Source of the DNA: Diphasiastrum complanatum
Taxonomy: Eukaryota; Streptophyta; Lycopodiopsida; Lycopodiales; Lycopodiaceae
DNA: 64,000 nt
NCBI GenBank assembly: GCA_029204225.1
Contig: CM055108.1
Coordinates: forward strand, 20,899,644-20,963,643
Direction of reading: 5' to 3'
Made by a program: the position numbers and the translations under genes. Each line of letters begins with the position of its first letter. The stretch's first letter is position 1. The notes beneath the pieces were generated by a model that saw only the letters and a program-made list of their open reading frames with translations, was not told where the DNA came from and did no database searches. This document shows positions 61,255-64,000 of this stretch, one piece after another.

Positions 61255-62421
61255 TCATTAGGAGATGCAATTTATTCTATCACCTTTATAGATGATTATT
61301 CTAGATGGTCTACAATCATGTTTATTAAGCACAAATCAGAAGTTTTTGAATGCTTCAAGAGATTCAAGACCATGGCTGAGACTCAAACATCTACAAAGTT
61401 GAAAGCTCTACGCAAAAACTACTACCACAACCTGTTAACAGTAGAACTCCTTATGAAGTATGGCATGGACACAAGCCTAGTGTCAGCCATTTAAAAATCT
61501 TTGGTTGTGTATGTTTTGTTCACGTTCATAAACAACTTAGGAAGAAGCTACAAATAAATGTATTTTCATTGGCTATCTTGATGAACATAAAGCTTACAAA
61601 GTTTATGATCCATCCACCAATGTAGTGTCTCTATGGGAGTAATTTTTCAAGAACATACATGCTATGATTTTAAACAACCATCGATAAACGATGCTATGTC
61701 ATTTCATCCTATTTTACGTAGCATGTAAAATCTTTCAACGATAATGTTTCTTCTACAGAACTTGCAGCTATAGCTACAGAAGTCGAGCAGCCGGCAATAC
61801 TTGGCACCAGACCAGACCAAGCTAGCTCGAACAGATCTGGACAAACTCAAGAAGAAGCATCATCGCATCCTGGTCAATCAAACGTCCGCAGATCCTCATG
61901 GGCTTGGACAGTTCCTGAGAGGTATACCCCTCAATCATTTGGGACTTCATCAGAAAAACCAGAGAGCCTAGCCGAAGCAATTAACTCCAAGGATGCTGTA
62001 AAGTGACAAGAAGCTATGGAAAGTGAGTACAACTCACTTTTGATGAACCAGACCTGGACACTGGTCGACTTTTTCACTCACAAGAGAGTTATCGACAACA
62101 AGTGGATCTTCAAGAAGAAGATCAACTCTGATGGTTCCATTGCAAAATGAAAAGCACGGGTGGTGGCTAAAGGATTCACTCAAGTCCAAGGAGTGGATTA
62201 TCAACTCTGATGGTTCCATTGCAAAATGAAAAGCACAGGTGGTGGCTAAAGGATTCACTCAAGTCCAAGGAGTGGATTATCAAGAAATTTATAGTCTTGT
62301 TTTCAAAATGCAGTCAATTAGGAGTCTAATTGCATTAGCAGCTGTGGAAGATCTCAAAATGCATCAAATGGATGTCAAGACAACGTTTCTGAATGACAAT
62401 GTCGAAGAGGAGCTGTAAACT
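61255..62421 (+). pseudogene. pol: copia F remnant: integrase, linker and RT start
   Basis: SITFIDDYSRWSTIMFIKHK marks the integrase core; the sequence then skips directly, within KALRKNYYHN, to the later part of integrase (LKIFGCVCFVHVHKQLRKK), losing the second Asp and the Glu. A linker (61740-61990) leads to RT: NQTWTLVDFFTHKRVIDNKW-like sequence, a 79-bp duplication, and KMHQMDVKTTFLNDNVEEEL at about 62350-62415. There it is cut by the inverted LTR arm beginning about 62422. Confidence 0.85.
62121..62278 (+). repeat. 79-bp tandem duplication in copia F RT
   Basis: 62121-62199 and 62200-62278 are direct repeats differing at one or two positions. The unit is not a multiple of three, so it shifts the frame. 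Confidence 0.92.
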
Positions 62422-63002
62422 ATGATAAAAGTGGATCTTGAATGGATCCAAACTCCCAAAATACTTGGCTAAGATCTTTGCACAACAAGCTACAAAAGCT
62501 AGAAATGGCAAAACATCCTAATGCTACCTTTGATACACATGAACTTGACAAAGCATTCAAGAGACAAAAGAAGCTAATAAAAGGTACTAATGGCAGCCAA
62601 AAACAATAGCATAACAGCCCTATGCTCTCAATGGAGGAAGAAACTGTGACAATGATCTATTGATCTCTCTCAACAATACAATAAGTTTCTCCAACCCATT
62701 CTCCACGAATTTCAACCTAATATAGGTGAGAGAGATGACTCTCTCTCCTCTCTTTAGAACTTAGGACCCAATTTTAGGGCATCAATAGCCTAAAATAGCC
62801 AATTTTGGCCTATATGTCCAAATAACATGATTTTGGTGTCATTTCAAAGATCCTGAAGTTTGAGACTTCTTCAACATAAAATATATACTAAATTAAAAGT
62901 ATCTAGGCCTCTTTCACACGTGTGAAAGGTTAGATCCAAAACTATGTACAAAAAATGCCAATTTAGGCCTCAAACTAGCTAGGAAATGTTGACAATTTCC
63001 AC
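62422..63002 (-). repeat. LTR-like inverted arm 1
   Basis: The reverse complement begins TGTGGAAATTGTCAACATTT at 63002, directly after AAGAGGGAG, a polypurine tract lying in 63003-63015. It matches arm 2 (63142-63777) in opposite orientation over its length, apart from a gap corresponding to about 63520-63590. The start resembles the LTR of copia C (35432). It interrupts copia F at its left end. Confidence 0.85.
62442..62609 (+). CDS. Small conserved open frame in inverted arm 1
   Basis: 55 codons, starting MDPNSQNTWLRSLHNKLQ and ending in KRQKKLIKG then GSQKQ. The same frame, with four residue changes, is read on the minus strand of arm 2 from 63756. It is antisense to the inferred LTR. It looks protein-like (charged, helical) but I do not recognise it. 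Its presence in both arms may simply reflect their shared origin. Confidence 0.3.
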   Translation: MDPNSQNTWLRSLHNKLQKLEMAKHPNATFDTHELDKAFKRQKKLIKGTNGSQKQ

Positions 63003-63141
63003 ACTCCCTCTTCAACTTAACTTGCTAGTTTTACAGCACTACTTTGCTCCAACCTAAGAATGATCTCCATCATGATAATATATCTCTTCTCAAGTGTTCT
63101 AATATGTACAATATGAAGTACAACATAATTGATACAGATAA
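63003..63141 (-). other. Spacer between inverted LTR arms
   Basis: 139 bp. The reverse complement contains the purine tract GTTGAAGAGGGAG next to arm 1, so it is the 3' end of an element interior belonging to arm 1. Confidence 0.6.
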
Positions 63142-63777
63142 TGTGAAAATTGTCAACATTTCCTAGCAAGTTTGAGGCCTAAATTGGCAATTTTTGTACA
63201 TAGTTTTGGATCTAACATTTCACATGTGTCAAAGAGGCCTAGATACTTTTATTTTAGTATATATTTCATGTTGAAGAAGTCTCAAACTTCAGGACCTTTG
63301 AAATGACACCGAAATCATGTTATTTGGACATATAGGCCAAAATTGGCTATTTTAGGCTACTGGTGTCCTAAATTTGGGTCCTAAGTTCTAGAGAGAGGAG
63401 AGAGAGCCATCTCTCTCACCTATATTAGGCTGAAATTCATGGAGAACAGGTTGGAAAAACTTATTGTATTGTTGAGAGAGATCAATAGATCATTGTCACA
63501 GTTTCTTCCTCCATTGAGAGCATTGCTTTGTGTATTGTCTTCAAGCTTTTGTGTATGATCTTAAGAGGTTTCCAAAAGTGGTAGGCTGCTGTTGTTTTTG
63601 GCTACCATCAATACCTTTGATTAGTTTCTTTTGTCTCTTGAATGCTTTGTCAAGTTCATGTATATCAAAGGTAGCATTAGGATGCTTTGCCATTTCTAGC
63701 TTTTGTAGCTTGTTGTGCAAAGATCTTAGCCAAGTAATTTGGGAGTTTGGATCCATTCAAGATCCACTTTTTTCATA
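63142..63777 (+). repeat. LTR-like inverted arm 2
   Basis: Starts TGTGAAAATTGTCAACATTT and runs to about 63777, where similarity to arm 1 ends at TTTTTTCATAG. TATATAGG-like strings are not obvious. Arms 1 and 2 could fold into a hairpin with stems of about 580 bp. Confidence 0.85.
63541..63756 (-). CDS. Small conserved open frame in inverted arm 2
   Basis: 71 codons on the minus strand, starting MDPNSQITWLRSLHNKLQ. The first 55 residues correspond to the frame in arm 1; here the stop is lost and 16 more residues follow. Function unknown. Confidence 0.3.
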   Translation of the reverse strand: MDPNSQITWLRSLHNKLQKLEMAKHPNATFDIHELDKAFKRQKKLIKGIDGSQKQQQPTTFGNLLRSYTKA

Positions 63778-64000
63778 GATAATAGTGTCCATATAGGATG
63801 CTTCACTATTTCTTACATCAATTTTACATAGAATGGTGAACAAGATACATGTGAAAGAACATAGAATCATAATGAAAGGATTCCTCCATGCATCCACCTT
63901 TGAATTCGCTGTAAAACAGCAGCAACCAAGTTGTAAGTAAAAGTAACCAACAAGTGTTTGCATGCATACTCCACATTTCACTATGCCCATAGTGAATGCA
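63778..64000. other. Unassigned DNA at the window end
   Basis: No feature recognised; the window ends here. Confidence 0.4.

Overview
This is nuclear DNA of a land plant. The evidence is a single-exon GRAS-family transcription factor of the NSP2 type (58291-60351) lying in AT-rich DNA crowded with decayed Ty1/copia and Ty3/gypsy LTR retrotransposons, with plant-type initiator-Met primer-binding sites and long GA/CT and CA microsatellites. The sequence alone does not fix the species. The mix of very long dinucleotide arrays, several old copia and gypsy lineages and a long N-terminal NSP2 extension would suit a large-genome fern or gymnosperm, but that is a guess. There are no bacterial-style operons, no CRISPR array and no convincing tRNA or rRNA gene.

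Layout. 1-2268: GA-rich DNA, an LTR-like repeat (613-1683) and a coding remnant. 2269-8166: copia element A, nearly complete, with LTRs whose inner ends pair as TTAGAATT/AATTCTAA. 8167-10930: a decayed gypsy pol on the minus strand. 11266-15836: a second copia A copy broken in two, its 5' half inverted together with a piece of gypsy gag and its 3' half still forward. 15837-19258: the rest of that forward gypsy pol, followed by T-rich repeats and an unidentified coding remnant. 20849-21785: the second copy of the 613-1683 repeat. 21800-26326: a GA microsatellite, small scrambled copia and gypsy pieces, a CT microsatellite and LTR debris.

26327-32409: copia element B, whose RNase H segment is inverted in place, followed by an inverted second copy of its LTR. 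32378-36050: copia element C, which lacks reverse transcriptase. 36070-37900: a gypsy integrase of the chromovirus type and an LTR end with a tRNA-Asp-like primer site. 38100-40560: copia D (RT and RNase H). 44046-45560: a second copia B fragment. 46329-46810: an acidic unidentified exon-like segment. 48161-49535: microsatellites and a tandem duplication. 50174-53970: copia element E, with both LTRs and a 5-bp target-site duplication but no reverse transcriptase.

53971-58290 is mostly featureless intergenic DNA leading to the GRAS gene, the only apparently intact host gene. 61255-63780 holds a copia F remnant interrupted by a pair of inverted LTR-like arms.

The retrotransposon open frames all carry stops, frameshifts or deletions, so none is expected to move by itself. 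I did not find a clear new biological system. The points most worth following are the structural rearrangements (in-place inversion of RNase H, loss of RT in two families, LTR palindromes, the split nested element) and the NSP2-like gene.
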